Made by a program: the position numbers and the translations under genes
Source: Bagarius yarrelli
Taxonomy: Eukaryota > Chordata > Actinopteri > Siluriformes > Sisoridae
Length of the DNA: 64,000 nucleotides
Direction: 5' to 3'
NCBI GenBank assembly: GCA_005784505.1
Contig: VCAZ01000132.1
Coordinates: 565,501-629,500 of the forward strand
Notes under the pieces: generated by a model
The model's input: the letters and a program-made list of their open reading frames with translations, nothing else
Told to the model about the DNA's origin: nothing
The model's database searches: none
Part shown: positions 13,681-24,589 of the stretch, in pieces
Layout of the letters: the number at the start of each line of letters is the position of its first letter
Numbering within the stretch: position 1 is the stretch's first letter

Positions 13681-13776
13681 ACGCTAAGTCAAGCATTAGT
13701 TTATGTGTATTGTTTGACACTGTTTGCAGCTTTGGATTCAAAATACTACTCGCCTCAGTGAGAATAGTTACAGTGT

Positions 13777-13813
13777 GCGTATATATATACATATACATAT
13801 ACATATGCATATG

Positions 13814-13871
<58 letters not shown>
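13777..13871. repeat. compound TA/CATA microsatellite
   Basis: Alternating TATA and CATATA runs, with two long pure TA stretches near 13816-13832 and 13842-13871. Confidence 0.93.
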
Positions 13872-13872
<1 letters not shown>

Positions 13873-13899
13873 CTGAATCTGATTGATCGATTGATTCTG

Positions 13900-14300
13900 T
13901 TGGTCTTTTATACAGGTAACGAGCTGAGATTAGAAGCAATTCCTTTAAAAGAGTCCCTTTAAGAGAGCCCCTTTAAGAGAGTCCTTTTAAGAGAGCCCCT
14001 TTAAGAGAGCCCTTAAGAGAGTCCTTAAGAGAGTCCCTTTAAGAAGCCCCTTTAAGAAGTTCCCCTAAGTCCCCTAATCTCAGATTGTTATTTTGTATAA
14101 AAGACACCTGATTTAACTAGATAAAAGGCAAATTAAATAAAAACCTTTTGTGAAATGTGTTTTTCTGGATGTTTTTGTTTTTCTGTCTCTTAATGTTAGA
14201 ATAAACCGACCAATAAAATTATAGACTGATCTCTTTTTTATCATTAGTGGGCAAATGTAAAAAATTAGCAGGGATCAGATAATTTTCTCGCTCACTGTAT
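13900..14300 (-). mobile_element. terminal region of a Tc1-like transposon with internal tandem repeat
   Basis: Contains the well-known fish Tc1-like terminal sequence: ATACAGGTAACGAGCTGAGA, ATAAAAGACACCTG, TTCTGTCTCTTAATGTTAGA, ATAAAATTATAGACTGAT and GGCAAATGTAAAAAATTAGC. The two arms around 13913-13940 and 14076-14106 are inverted (GGTAACGAGCTGAGATTAG against CTAATCTCAGATTG). The same end is present at 21610-21765 and, in the other orientation, at 24590-24960. No transposase frame is attached. Confidence 0.7.
13943..14070. repeat. short tandem repeat, CCTTTAAGAGAGTC type
   Basis: Roughly eight imperfect copies of a 13-16 base unit sit between the two inverted arms of the Tc1-like end. A shorter relative (AAGGCACTCTCTT units) lies at 24860-24905 inside the other Tc1 end. 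Confidence 0.8.
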
Positions 14301-15377
14301 TTATTCAAAGAATCGTTAATTTAAAATATTTATTATATTATTTATTATATTTATTAGATTTAAAAGATATTATTTTTTTATCTGTATCTTAACTAAAAAC
14401 AAAAAGTATCTAAAAATGGCTGATCAACGTGCTGGTACCATGAATATTTTTGAGAAATCACTAATTAATAACTTGATATAATTCTTTACAATGCAACAAA
14501 ACTTTTTTTCGAAATTACTAGAGGACATAATAGATAATAATTCCTGCAAGTTGGCTAATTTATATTTCCTGGAAAAAGGGCAATTATGCTATAAACTAAA
14601 TGTCCAATTTCACTAACTTGGAGACTCTCAAATAAGAAAAACATGGAAAAATCAATTAGGGGTTAATTGCAACAGTGATTTGTATAATCTTGTTGCCTGA
14701 ATAAGATTTCACAGACATTACCATGGCCATAATGCGCCACTTTTTAGCTAATCTAATGACCAGTGATAAATATCTGCACAAAACGCAAATTTGATATAAA
14801 TTTCTACTCATTTCTTCTTGAGTTTCTCAGGGTCTTGATAGCTTGTCAGTTATAATTGGATAAGTGGCTTTTATCTGTGGCTTATATAAAGCCTCAAATT
14901 ATGGTTGGGATTTCTGCGACACTCCCAACAGATAAGGTCTGCCAACTGGACAAGGACAAAGCAAATAAACTCTGACATCTCCTTCTCCTGGGAAATCTTC
15001 CAGACAAAATAGGGCTTGAATGGTTAGAAATTCTATACATGACAACCAAGTTTTATATGTCCAGTAAGAAGATCAGATAAAAACAGTTAAACATTTAAAC
15101 ATGTTACATTATATTTTTTGGTTATGTTACATTATATCAAAATTTACCGTGTATACAAGCATTTTAAAAAATTTAAGAACTGAAAACCTAAACTAGGTTT
15201 TCACTAGAAAAAAAAAACCTTAAGCATAGAAAAGCATTTGTCACAATTTGCTTATCTGAGACTTGGGAAGTCTCTGCCAGTTTTTCTCCTAACTAGTCGT
15301 ACATGCCTCTGTAATCAGCACATAGTTGGGTGTGTCCAACTCTCCCTTGCACCACTAATTTTATTTCTTATTTTGCT
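14301..15377. other. mcoln2 3' flank, no gene seen
   Basis: AT-rich sequence downstream of the mcoln2 stop. It would hold the mcoln2 3' untranslated region, whose end I could not place with confidence. Confidence 0.4.
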
Positions 15378-15566
15378 TCAGCCAAATCTTACTGGAAACA
15401 AGCCTGAGACTGTATACCTTCTGCAGCCACAAAGTGTAGTAAAGGAGGAGAAGTTATTGGTTCTGCCTTCCTCTCCGTTGTCTACATCCTCCCCCTCTGG
15501 GAACTCCTTCTTTACACTCAGAAACAGCTGCAGCTCTGACATGGGAAACCCGTTTTTCTGGTAGCG
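15378..15566 (-). CDS. mcoln2: mcoln2 last coding exon, cytosolic tail
   Basis: Encodes RYQKNGFPMSELQLFL, then an acidic stretch and CGCRR, which corresponds to the cysteine-rich tail of MCOLN2. The frame ends at TGA 15378-15380. A GTATAC follows AGAAG just after CGCRR and could serve as a donor to a further 3' exon, so the last twelve residues are less certain. Confidence 0.83.
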   Translation of the reverse strand, partial: RYQKNGFPMSELQLFLSVKKEFPEGEDVDNGEEGRTNNFSSFTTLCGCRRYTVSGLFPVRFG

Positions 15567-18500
15567 CTAACCCACAAAGGGAGGAGAAAGTTTGTTAACA
15601 TGAGGCTAGGCAAGAGTTGAAAGGGGTCATTATAGTAAAGCTTTACCTTAATGCTCTCATAAGCATCTGTGATAAGAGCTATGAAAAGGCTTAGCACCAT
15701 GTAGATAAAAAGAGAGATAAACGAGTAAAGGTAGACCCTGCTGAATAGCCACACCAGTGTGTTCTTCTGCTGGAACTCGGCAAACGTCGGAAACATGTCG
15801 TCCCCGTTCACAAGAGAGAAGAGGCATTCGGCCACACGGCTCAGACCCTCAAACTAGGACCAGAGGAACAAATCCAAACATACATACAGAACAGTATACG
15901 ATTAATTACTTACCTGAAAGGTTGTATTAAAAAAAGGTAATTTCTACACATCATGTGCTGAAACTAGTCAACAGTAAACCTCCACCATGAAAGTATGAAT
16001 GCTGCCATCTTATGGTCAGAAGACTGACATACATATCCCCCCAAGATGTTCTACACTGTATGATAAGTTTTTAGGTACTACACTGTGCACTATTGTACCT
16101 TTTCGTGGTAGGGCCCTAAAACGATCCAGCCACAGAAAGTGTAGCCTAGATAAATCATTCCTGCACAGCAGCAGAAGCGAAGAACTTTGGGTAAGGCTGC
16201 CTGCATTGTAAGGATTAGAACCTGCAAAGGCAAAGATAACTTCATTATATTTCTTAATTAAATAACTACAATGTGTGTGTTCTGTCATTTTTACTGTATA
16301 TTTCAACAAAAGTTTGTGGACACTTCAAAGCCCACCAGGAAGTGTGTCCTTTTCAAATGATTGCCCTAAATTTGAAAACACAATTGTTTATGGCTCTTCC
16401 CCAATACTCACACTATGCCTTAAGGTCTTTCATGAAGTGTGAAATTTTGTCATTGCTATGTCACTGTCGTAAATACCCCCAGACAAAAAAATGCTGGTTC
16501 TGTAGTCTCACTGTACATGTTATTGCAGCTAAAAATTATAATGACATGAATAAACTTTTACTAACATCTAACTTTTGTTATCCTTGTCCATTCTGTCATG
16601 CTCTTTACAGAAGTCTGTCAAAACTAACCAGTTTAAAATGTTACAACACCAGATGAGTTCTGGAAGATATCCTTAAGCAAAGTCCACTTGGACCCACACT
16701 GACAGAAATGGTGCATTAAGGGCACAAGTAGGCAGGGTGGAGAAACTCACTAGAGAATTGTGACACCCTATACGCTTACACCTCTCAGTGGAAACGCGCA
16801 AATGATGGACACAAGGGTGCAAGTGTGGGAACTGGGACAGGGTCTTTGACAAACTTTATACTTCAGCACTGATGTGAACTAAGAGTCTGAAACCCAGTTT
16901 CAGCATGATAATGCCTCTGTGCACAAACCCCCTGAGCTTCGTGAAGACATGCTGTGTTCTGTCCTTTACAAAGTCCTGATTTTGACCCAATCCATAACAC
17001 TGAACAGCTTTGGGATGAACTAGAACACTGACTGCACCGCAGACCCCCTAAATATACATCAAAGTCTGATCTCACTAATTATTTTGTGTCTGAATTATTA
17101 CATTCATCTTCTATACCAGCTTATTCCCCGATTCGGGGTCACAGGAATCTGCTGGCGTCTGAAAAGGCGAAGGGCAGGAGGGGTACACCCTGGACAGGTT
17201 GCCAGTCCATTACAGGCCCAAACACACGCTCACACTCACCCCTATGGGCAATTTAGAATTACCAATTAACCTAACATACATGTTTTTGGACTGTGGGAGG
17301 GAACTGGAGTACCCGGAGTAAACCCACGCAAGCACAGTGAGAACATACAAACTCCATGCAGAAAGACCCCTGCTTGGGAATCAAACCCGGGCCTTCTTGC
17401 TGCGGGACAACAGTGCTAAACACTAAGCCACCATGCTGCCCTTGAATGAATACATTTTTATATTATTATTATTATGGAGAAAGAATACAACTGGATCTGA
17501 TGGTCGGGTGTCGCCATACTTTTGTCGATACAGTAATGCTTAGAGGAAAATAATAATAAAACACAAAGTTCTCACTTACAGACTAAAACTTCAGATGGTA
17601 AACACGTAATGCTTAAGTGCTTACTTACGTTGTACTTCTGGAAATAACCTAAATATCTGATGACACCAACCCAGACCATGAGTGTGGATGTTCCTAAAAA
17701 GATGCTACACACATCATAACTCGTCAGGTTCTGTGAGAAAAAAGATGAAAGACAGACTTTTTTTTTTATTTAAAAAAATTAAAATTCTTAATTTAAAGTA
17801 ACTACGGTTACCAATCAGCTTCTTAATCATTATATCCAGTTTATCTCAAAACATTAACATTCAAAATAAATTTATAGTAAGTGTGGACTTGCTTCAGAGA
17901 GATTTAATAAAATATCAAAAAGTTATCATAAAATATCAAAGTTTATCATATACAGTATATATAATAAAATTAGCTGCCAAAGGTAGTGTGTTAACACATG
18001 CAATTAATTTAAAATATTTAATGCTAACATTATTTTTTGTAATTTCCTTTGGGAATTTATAAAAAAAATTTTTTATAAAAAACTTTATAAAGTTTATAAT
18101 CGTTTTTGCCCGATTATAAAAGGCAACAAAAATTACCTTTGCCTGAATTTCCATCTTCAGTATTGAACCTATCACAGCCATAACATCGCTGATTATTACC
18201 AAGATGTACCAGCCGTTTAAAAACTCTCGTTGATCAAGTTTACATACTTTGCGATTGTACTTCCAAACACAGAATTTGGAAAATCTCTGAAAAAAGGAAA
18301 AGCATTTTAAATTTTCCCAAAAATATCATGCACAAATACACAGATATTTATTCAAACACAAAATTAGATGTGTTTGTTATAAATATTTAGGTTTTTTTCA
18401 TGGATAGGGGTTTACCTGAAATAATTTGATTGCAAGGAAAATAGAGCGAATGCAAAGCACAAAGGAGATCAGACACACAAGGATAACAACGGCATCAAAG

Positions 18501-21500
18501 ATTAGAATATAACGAGTGTTCTTCTGAGCTGGAAAAGATAAACAGAGAATTTTTACTAAATAACTAAACAAACATGTTTTCTTTTCATTATCTATATTTT
18601 TAAAGTATTATTACCATTGTGTATTTCATTGTAATTATAAAACATATTTAGTCACTCATTTACATCCTGTCAGTTAAGATTTATCACCAATTTAATGTTG
18701 TTAATAATCAATTATTAAACAATTTGATGCATTTCCTAGATAACAACTTCTAAAATGACCCAGATCTTTTATTGGGACAGACATAAATAATAAGTCAACT
18801 TTTATTGTGTAATAATATTTCTTTTTTATACCAGTTCCTGAAATGTCCCAGTTTTTGCATGCACTGTTAACTGCATCAATATCAAGGGTAATTTTTACTT
18901 TTCCACTATGGCACTGATTGTCGAATGCAATCTAGGAAAAAAAGACAAGTGTCAATACAAGACACTCTGTAGTGGCACCATTTACTGCACAAAACATCTT
19001 ACCGAACCAGCAAATGTGTAACAGTCAGGCAGCTCATGTGAACGAATGGTTTGTAGGTTGATCCCTTCAAGCCAAAAAGAGATTTTAATAGTGAGAAGTC
19101 TGTTTAAAAAGAAATATTTGTGGTTTAGGCAGTCTCACATGTAATGGTAAAGGAAAAAAAAGAACAATATTAATATTTACACACCTGTAAAACTCAATCT
19201 TAAAAAAAGAGGCACTGTTAGTTCTCCATGTTGCAGCAGATCTGGGATCCAGTGTTAGGCAAGCTGAAATGTATATATAATTATTTTAACTTAAAAAGTT
19301 TGCGGACACCATACTAGTCTTTTCATAACTGTGTCTAGATTGTCTAGAATGTCTCCAAATGCTGTGTTTTACTTTACTAGACCTAAAAGGATTTTAATAC
19401 TGTTTCAGCATGACAATGCCATTGTGCACGGATGGCCCTGGAGCTCCATGAAGACATGCTGTGTTCTGGTTGGAGTGGTAGAACTCTCATGCTCTGAACA
19501 GGATTCTGACTCAACCCCGCTAAAAACCTTTAGGATGAACTGGAACCCCGACTGAACCCTAGACCTTCTCATTTCAACATTAGCGTCTGATCTCACTAAT
19601 ACTATTGTGACTGAATGAACACAAATGGCCACAGTCACATGACACAATCTAGTGGAAATGTGGAGGTTATTATAGGGGAAAGAGTGAGACTGAACCTGGA
19701 AAAGTATGTTCAAAAAACACATTTGAATATGATATTCGCAATACTTTTGTCTGTATACTAAATTACAAAAGACAATTATCTATCATATTTTCTGACTGAT
19801 AAATTCATAGTCATGATATATAAATATATTTAACTGTGTAATCAATTTAATAAATTTAAACCCATTTTTTACAACTTTTTTAAATAATTTCTTAGGCAAC
19901 TAAAATTGCCCAAAGAGAACAAGCTACAATAATAATGACACTAACCGGTCTCAGTCTGGGCATTTATATTATAGGTTTCTTCAGAATGCTTCTCACTCTC
20001 TTGTCTGTAGTACTCTTTACAGATGACAAAAGGGAGTAACTTTCCATCCTCCTCTGCATAGCTGACCGAACCCACAGACAGCTGGTCTAACTGAGAGTAC
20101 TGCAAGACAGAAATTTTTTTACAAAAAAGGGTTTATATAAGTGTACTGTTAGTATACTTATTTCAAATAAATAATAACTTGGCTTAAGTTTTTTTTTAAT
20201 GAAATGATCAGATATATACTAAATACTACATTATACTTAAGTATACTTGGCTTACACTGACAATTATGCAGGTGTATCTGGTCTATACATGGTACGTATA
20301 ATTAAGTCTATTTGTCTGACTTGTACTCTTTTCATGGATATTTGTAGTGAATTAACAAATGAATCTCGTTCAGTACTTAAAGTTTACTACATGTCCACCT
20401 AAATACTAAAAACGAAAAAGTAGACTAGTAGAACATAGTAGTATCTCAAATAAGGCACTAGTTAAGGCACTAGTTTGTTAAATAGAGAATCAGGATTTAA
20501 GGCCCACCACTGCCAAGCTTTTACCGGTGGAGCCCTGAGAAAAAACAATAAATCTTCCTGCTCCAGGGTTGCCATATCAATGACTGACACGGTTTTTTGA
20601 CCACGCTCATGTTCTTGTTACGTGAATTTATAAATCATGAGAGGATAGCACTTTGACTGTTGATCATTTAATGTTGCTTATCTTACGCCACACCCATAAC
20701 AACTTGCCCACAGCCACTATATAACACATATGGGGACGTTGATGTAACTACCTTCAATACTCACAGACCAACTTCAAACTCCTGACCCGGGAGGGCCGTG
20801 TTGGCGCCAAGAGGGGCACTCATGCGCCGTGCCCATCCACCAATAAAAGGTTGTCTTGCCCTCCTCAATAGTTTTTATTTAGTAAATATTAAGAAAAATT
20901 AAAATAAATAAAAAATTAACATTATGCTTTATAATGTAATGAAAAAATAGAAACTATAGTTATGTGTTTTTTAATGAAAATTTTCTGATTGGTTGCATCT
21001 CATGTGTCATCGCTTTGTTACGCATATTGATGTGTACACAGAATAAAGCTTTCAGCTTTCTAAAAATTAAACAATACATTTATTTAATTACTTCAGTAAG
21101 TTTAAATGTAATTCTTGGCTATAAGAACGTTATTACAGTATGTATTTTCCAACCTGTTTTATTATTGTTGTGACACCATTGTGGTGATATTGATTAGTTT
21201 GTGATTATCTAGAAAAAATAAACTGACACCAGTTGTATGAGTGTGCGCTTGCACTGTATTGGTTGTTTTTTATGCCGTTAGTCATGGTTGGGTGCCGGAT
21301 CTGTAAGCTGGTATGTATGTAACTAAAAGACAATCACTTTACAGTAACAAATATAAGACAAATAAAGACTTCTATTCTACAGCATTTGTATATGTTTTAA
21401 TAAATCTACTTCTATGACCTAAAAATGTTCTAGAAGAATAGAACAAATATTTTTAAAGTGACTTCCAGACTAGATGCAGTGCAACTGTACTCGACTTAAA

Positions 21501-22628
21501 ACTTTACCATTATAAACTAAAAATTTAGTCGGGAGAAAAATAAAAATAAAACACAAGTACACCACTAGTACATTATTTTTATTTATTCCCCATAGAAAAT
21601 CACTGTGGTATTTATACTTTAACTGTGAGCTTTTGTTGTTATTCTGTCTCTCACTGTTAGAAAAAACCTACCAATAAAATTATAGACTGATGATTTCTTT
21701 GTCAGGGGGCAAACATACAAAATCTGCTAGGGATTAAATCATTTTTCCTGTCACTGGAAGGCACGTAGCACTTTTCTCAGCCATGTGATGTTAAATGAAC
21801 ACTGATTCTATCAGTGAAAGCATGTTTTAGCTGTTTTTGTAGCTCCAGTGAGAGATCGCTGAAAGACAAAGATGAGGCACCAAAAAGTAAGAATAAAAAA
21901 GACAAACCTGATCTATGATATAGTATAGATGGTCAAAGACACTCTGTTTAGTATACACAGCTACACTGTAATCATCCTCATCCACACCACTGTAGCTCTT
22001 CAGGAACAAATTCTTGAAGGCCATCAAGTTCTCCTCTTTATAGGTCACTATGAGCTGGTTGTTAAGCCCAAAGAGAACAAGCTGCACGAAGAACAGAAAC
22101 AAAAGACTTTTACGCTTAATTTTTATACTTGAGGAAAATTTCTCATTTGTTGCCCAGCTTAATCAATTGTTGAGTGCACTAATGAATTGCATTTTGTAAC
22201 TGTCTAGTAGACAAAAGGCAGTTTAAGGCATCTCTGACTGCTGTATAATACTAAAGACATTTTCTACGTATTTCTAATTACGCCACTACGCTACTACAGA
22301 ATGAATAATACGTTTATATTTTTGCCATTTACAGATGTCTTTACATGTATCTTTTTTTTCCAACTGAGCAGTTGAGGATAAGGGCCTTGCTTAGGCACCC
22401 AGCAGTGGCAACTAGGTGATGCTGGGAATCGAATATTTAGATCAACAGCACCGTAACCACTGAGCTACCACATACCATTTAATATACCTGAGTGCATACC
22501 TGTGTTGTAATCATGACTATTTTTAAAACCTGTACTGTCAGCTTCCAGGGTAGCTGTCGCCGTGCTCTGTATTTCTCACACGGACTCATGAAGTAATATC
22601 TCAAGTCATCTCTTAGGCTCTCTTCCAT
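15378..22628 (-). CDS. mcoln2: mucolipin-2 (TRPML2) cation channel, twelve coding exons
   Basis: A TRPML channel of endosomes and lysosomes that passes Ca2+ and other cations and is gated by PI(3,5)P2. The exons are 22500-22628, 21908-22081, 19946-20099, 19185-19263, 19003-19099, 18832-18931, 18416-18528, 18137-18286, 17629-17730, 16099-16221, 15647-15853 and 15378-15566. Every junction is GT-AG and phases match, giving 538 residues; human MCOLN2 is a little longer. In order: cytosolic FYFMSPCEKY-like motif (YYFMSPCEKY, residues 11-20), S1, a luminal mucolipin domain (about 60-245) with acidic GVDEDDY loop and HELPDC, S2-S6, and pore filter NGDDMF (423-428). MCOLN2 is preferred over MCOLN3 because of YSGVDEDDY, AECLFSLVNGDDMF and LGYFQKYN. 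The open frame continues upstream of the chosen ATG to the acceptor at 22659, so a further N-terminal exon upstream is likely and was not found. Confidence 0.92.
15647..15853 (-). CDS. mcoln2: mcoln2 exon, pore and S6
   Basis: Contains the filter NGDDMF and S6 (YSFISLFIYMVLSLFIALIT). 207 bp, phase 0. This is the most diagnostic exon of the gene. Confidence 0.96.
16099..16221 (-). CDS. mcoln2: mcoln2 exon, S5
   Basis: Encodes VLILTMQAALPKVLRFCCC and GMIYLGYTFCGWIVLGPYHE, the S5 helix and the start of the pore region. 123 bp, phase 0. Confidence 0.94.
16290..17088 (+). mobile_element. DNA-transposon relic, same family as 19310-19720
   Basis: Contains CAGCATGATAATGCCTCTGT and TTTGGGATGAACTAGAACAC followed by TCTGATCTCACTAAT. 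The same segments occur in order at 19405-19600. Such sequence is widespread in fish genomes as decayed Tc1/mariner-type or related DNA transposons. No open transposase remains. The left boundary is uncertain. Lies in an mcoln2 intron. Confidence 0.5.
17090..17450 (+). mobile_element. widespread fish non-autonomous interspersed repeat
   Basis: Carries the familiar order TACACCCTGGACAGGTTGCC, GGGCAATTTAGAATTACCAA, CTAACATACATGTTTTTGGA, GTGAGAACATACAAACTCCA and GGAATCAAACCCGGGCC, ending in CTAAGCCACCATGCTGCCC. This repeat occurs in large numbers in many fish genomes. Lies in an mcoln2 intron between the S4 and S5 exons. Confidence 0.75.
17629..17730 (-). CDS. mcoln2: mcoln2 exon, S4
   Basis: Encodes NLTSYDVCSIFLGTSTLMVW and GVIRYLGYFQKYN, the S4 helix and S4-S5 linker. 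102 bp, phase 0, donor AAC|GTAAGT. Confidence 0.94.
18137..18286 (-). CDS. mcoln2: mcoln2 exon, S2-S3 linker and S3
   Basis: Encodes FLNGWYILVIISDVMAVIGS and then ILKMEIQAK, the highly conserved S3. The basic KYNRKV stretch before it is in the linker. 150 bp, phase 0. Confidence 0.94.
18416..18528 (-). CDS. mcoln2: mcoln2 exon, S2
   Basis: Encodes AQKNTRYILIFDAVVILVCL and then SFVLCIRSIFLAI, the S2 helix and start of the S2-S3 linker. 113 bp. Confidence 0.93.
18832..18931 (-). CDS. mcoln2: mcoln2 exon, luminal domain end
   Basis: Encodes IAFDNQCHSGKVKI and ACKNWDISGT. The CHSG cysteine replaces the alanine of the usual KAHSG, and the second cysteine is the conserved one before S2. 100 bp. 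Confidence 0.9.
19003..19099 (-). CDS. mcoln2: mcoln2 exon, luminal domain with HELPDC
   Basis: Encodes LLTIKISFWLEGINLQTIRS followed by HELPDCY, one of the most conserved luminal motifs of the family. 97 bp. Confidence 0.92.
19185..19263 (-). CDS. mcoln2: mcoln2 exon, luminal domain
   Basis: Encodes CLTLDPRS and SASFFKIEFYR, equivalent to the SSFFRLEFYR segment of mammalian MCOLN2. 79 bp; acceptor ATTTCAG, donor ACAG|GTGTGT. Confidence 0.9.
19310..19720 (+). mobile_element. DNA-transposon relic, second copy
   Basis: Shares CAGCATGACAATGCCATTGT, AGGATGAACTGGAACCCCGA and CTGATCTCACTAATAC with 16885-17080, and continues with GTGGAGGTTATTATAGGGGA, a segment seen at the 3' side of this repeat in fish. 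Lies in an mcoln2 intron. Confidence 0.5.
19946..20099 (-). CDS. mcoln2: mcoln2 exon, luminal domain
   Basis: Encodes YSQLDQLSVGSVSYAEEDGK and then FVICKEYY, aligning in order with the variable part of the mucolipin luminal domain. Acceptor TCTTGCAG, donor CCG|GTTAGT. One base of the next codon is carried over. Confidence 0.88.
20455..20595 (+). mobile_element. partial tRNA-derived SINE
   Basis: GGATTTAAGGCCCACCACTG, GAGCCCTGAG and CTGCTCCAGGG follow the order of the SINE seen complete at 56163. Head and tail are degraded. Confidence 0.4.
21610..21765 (-). mobile_element. solo Tc1-like terminal sequence
   Basis: TTGTTATTCTGTCTCTCACT, TAAAATTATAGACTGATGAT and CAAAATCTGCTAGGGATTAA match the ends at 14170-14290 and, inverted, at 24590-24690. 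No internal region. Confidence 0.65.
21908..22081 (-). CDS. mcoln2: mcoln2 exon, end of S1 and luminal pre-pore loop
   Basis: Encodes LVLFGLNNQ, then AFKNLFLKSYSGVDEDDYS. The acidic cluster corresponds to the luminal loop that in TRPML channels hangs over the pore and tunes Ca2+ and pH sensitivity. 174 bp, phase 0 at both ends. Confidence 0.92.
22345..22482 (+). mobile_element. SINE-like interspersed repeat, partial
   Basis: GGATAAGGGCCTTGCTTAGG, CACCCAGCAGTGGCAACTA and ACCACTGAGCTACCAC are in the same order as at 23225-23425. Lies immediately downstream of the first recognised mcoln2 exon. Confidence 0.5.
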
Positions 22629-22659
22629 TGTCTGGTCAAGGATTGTGGACAAGTGGTTA
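22500..22659 (-). CDS. mcoln2: mcoln2 exon with MEESL start, cytosolic N-terminus and S1 start
   Basis: Acceptor TTTCTTTTAG, donor CACAG|GTATGC. The frame is open across the whole exon (NHLSTILDQT precedes MEESLRDDL), so the ATG at 22628 may be internal. The conserved SPCEKYRARR and PWKL segments belong to the mucolipin N-terminus and the beginning of S1. Confidence 0.88.
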
Positions 22660-23224
22660 CTAAAAGAAACAGTCAACAACTTAAAGAAATGCTATTTATA
22701 TTTTTGGTGCTTGCAGAGAAAATACTTTTATTCAGACACATACAGCTACAGGACACAGTGAAAGTATTTTTCAAATAACAAAACCACGTACAAATGACTA
22801 AATCAGTAAAAAAGGCCAAAACGGCAGCAAGTTCTCATCAGAGGAATATAAAGTGCCTGAAAGCAACACTTGAGTAAATTCTAGGTGTTTTACTGTAAAA
22901 TGATTTTGGTAGAGGTTAAGGTCACCATTTAGAATATTACTTGAGTAAAATTATGTGCTATTTATTGTACTTAAGTATTTTTTATATTATATATACTTAA
23001 TTACTGATGTAAAAGTACAAGTAAATGCAAAATAAAAAGCAAAAAAACTTTTTTCCCTTTTCATTAATTTGAATTAATGACAAATGTTTGTTTTTAAGTT
23101 TAATAATAAAAAAATTAATAATTAATCATTTAAAAATTAGATGTTTAATTTGAATATGGAGAGACGCCATGAATATATCATTTACAATTAAATAATTAAA
23201 GAAGAAAAAGCTGTCTTTCAAAAA

Positions 23225-23425
23225 AAAAGCAAACATTTACAGCATTTTGGCAGACACCCTTATCCAGAGCGACTTACAATATTCCTTGTTATACAACTGA
23301 GGGTTAAGGGCCTTGCTCTCAGGGGCCCAATGGTGGTGGCTTGGTTGAGCTGGGAATCAAACCCACAACCTTCAGGTTGGTAATCCAACACCTTAACCAT
23401 GAGCCACCACTTTCCCCACAAACAT
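23225..23425 (+). mobile_element. SINE-like interspersed repeat, complete copy
   Basis: Runs from ACATTTACAGCATTTTGGCA through TTATCCAGAGCGACTTACA, GGGTTAAGGGCCTTGCTC and GGTTGGTAATCCAACACC to GAGCCACCACTTTCC. Other copies are at 22345, 27115, 34308 (head only), 48630 and 60240. Confidence 0.65.
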
Positions 23426-24589
23426 GTAAACATGACAGCTTTGACTAAAATTTACCAAGGAATAAAACAAAGCACTTGATCTGGTTTTAAATTCTTTTGT
23501 TATACAAGAGAACAATTCCTACAGATATGGTCAACAGATTTTTATCAGCAGTTGCTGTACCTATTTCTGCATTCATTATAAAATCTTCCTTCCTAGCAGG
23601 AAATGACTGAGCTTAAGTGGAATATTCAATTAACCGTGGCTGTGCAGGCACTTTCCTAAACATTATACAACATGACATTAGTGTTATTGACTGTATGATA
23701 CCGAACCAGGAAATGGTCACTGTTGTCCCACTACCCGTTCACTGCTTTTGCCACTGCTTGTAGCCTTTTCCACCTTTGTTCAGGGGAAGAACAGAATGCT
23801 TGTCTGTTTCAACCCCTGAGTGGAGAAAAAGGCTAGATAGAGCCAGAGCGAGATTGCTGCCAACTAGTCTTGCCGGATGTTTAAGAAACAATGTCGGGGG
23901 GTTTTTTCGGACATGCACATAGCGCGTATCCGCTCTGCCAATCAGGCGATGGTTTGCACATGGTGATGCCCACTAATAGGTTATTTAGCTTATTCTCGTA
24001 GCTATGCACTATGACAGCCTATCTAGCCAACTAAGCAGAGAGATGAAATGCGGCCAAGCTGTCTTTCTAACAGCCTAGGAAGAGCAAGACAGTGTGTGGG
24101 AAACCACTCCAAGCACTGTTCAGCACGGGTTAGAAGTGTGCAGAGTGTGTGTATGTCCACCAAATGTGTGTACTTTCTCATAAACCAGCTTTTCAATCCT
24201 CACACGTCAATGCTTTGCCGCCTGCTCCTCCTCAGAACAGTGCAGATCTACTGCCGTCTCAAGCCATATTTGAGAGCAATCGCCTCTAGAGTGTTTGTTG
24301 AAACTGCTTTACTCTGCTGTGGTGTGTATAGTGGTCTGTCACCTTTCAGCACTATATTCATATCTCTGGGATGTGCATATATAAATATGTCATGTACTTC
24401 ACTGTTATGACTTCTGTGTTTCAGCACAGCTCATAATATTTATATTTGTTCTCCCTTGTTGTGTCTCCCCTGTCTTAGCGTGGCTACATAGCATTATAGC
24501 TATATGTTTGATTTGTCTCACTTGTTGTATCTGGCCAATTGCAGTGCAGCCACTGCTGGGTACATGTACAACAGGGAAAAAAATTGTTG

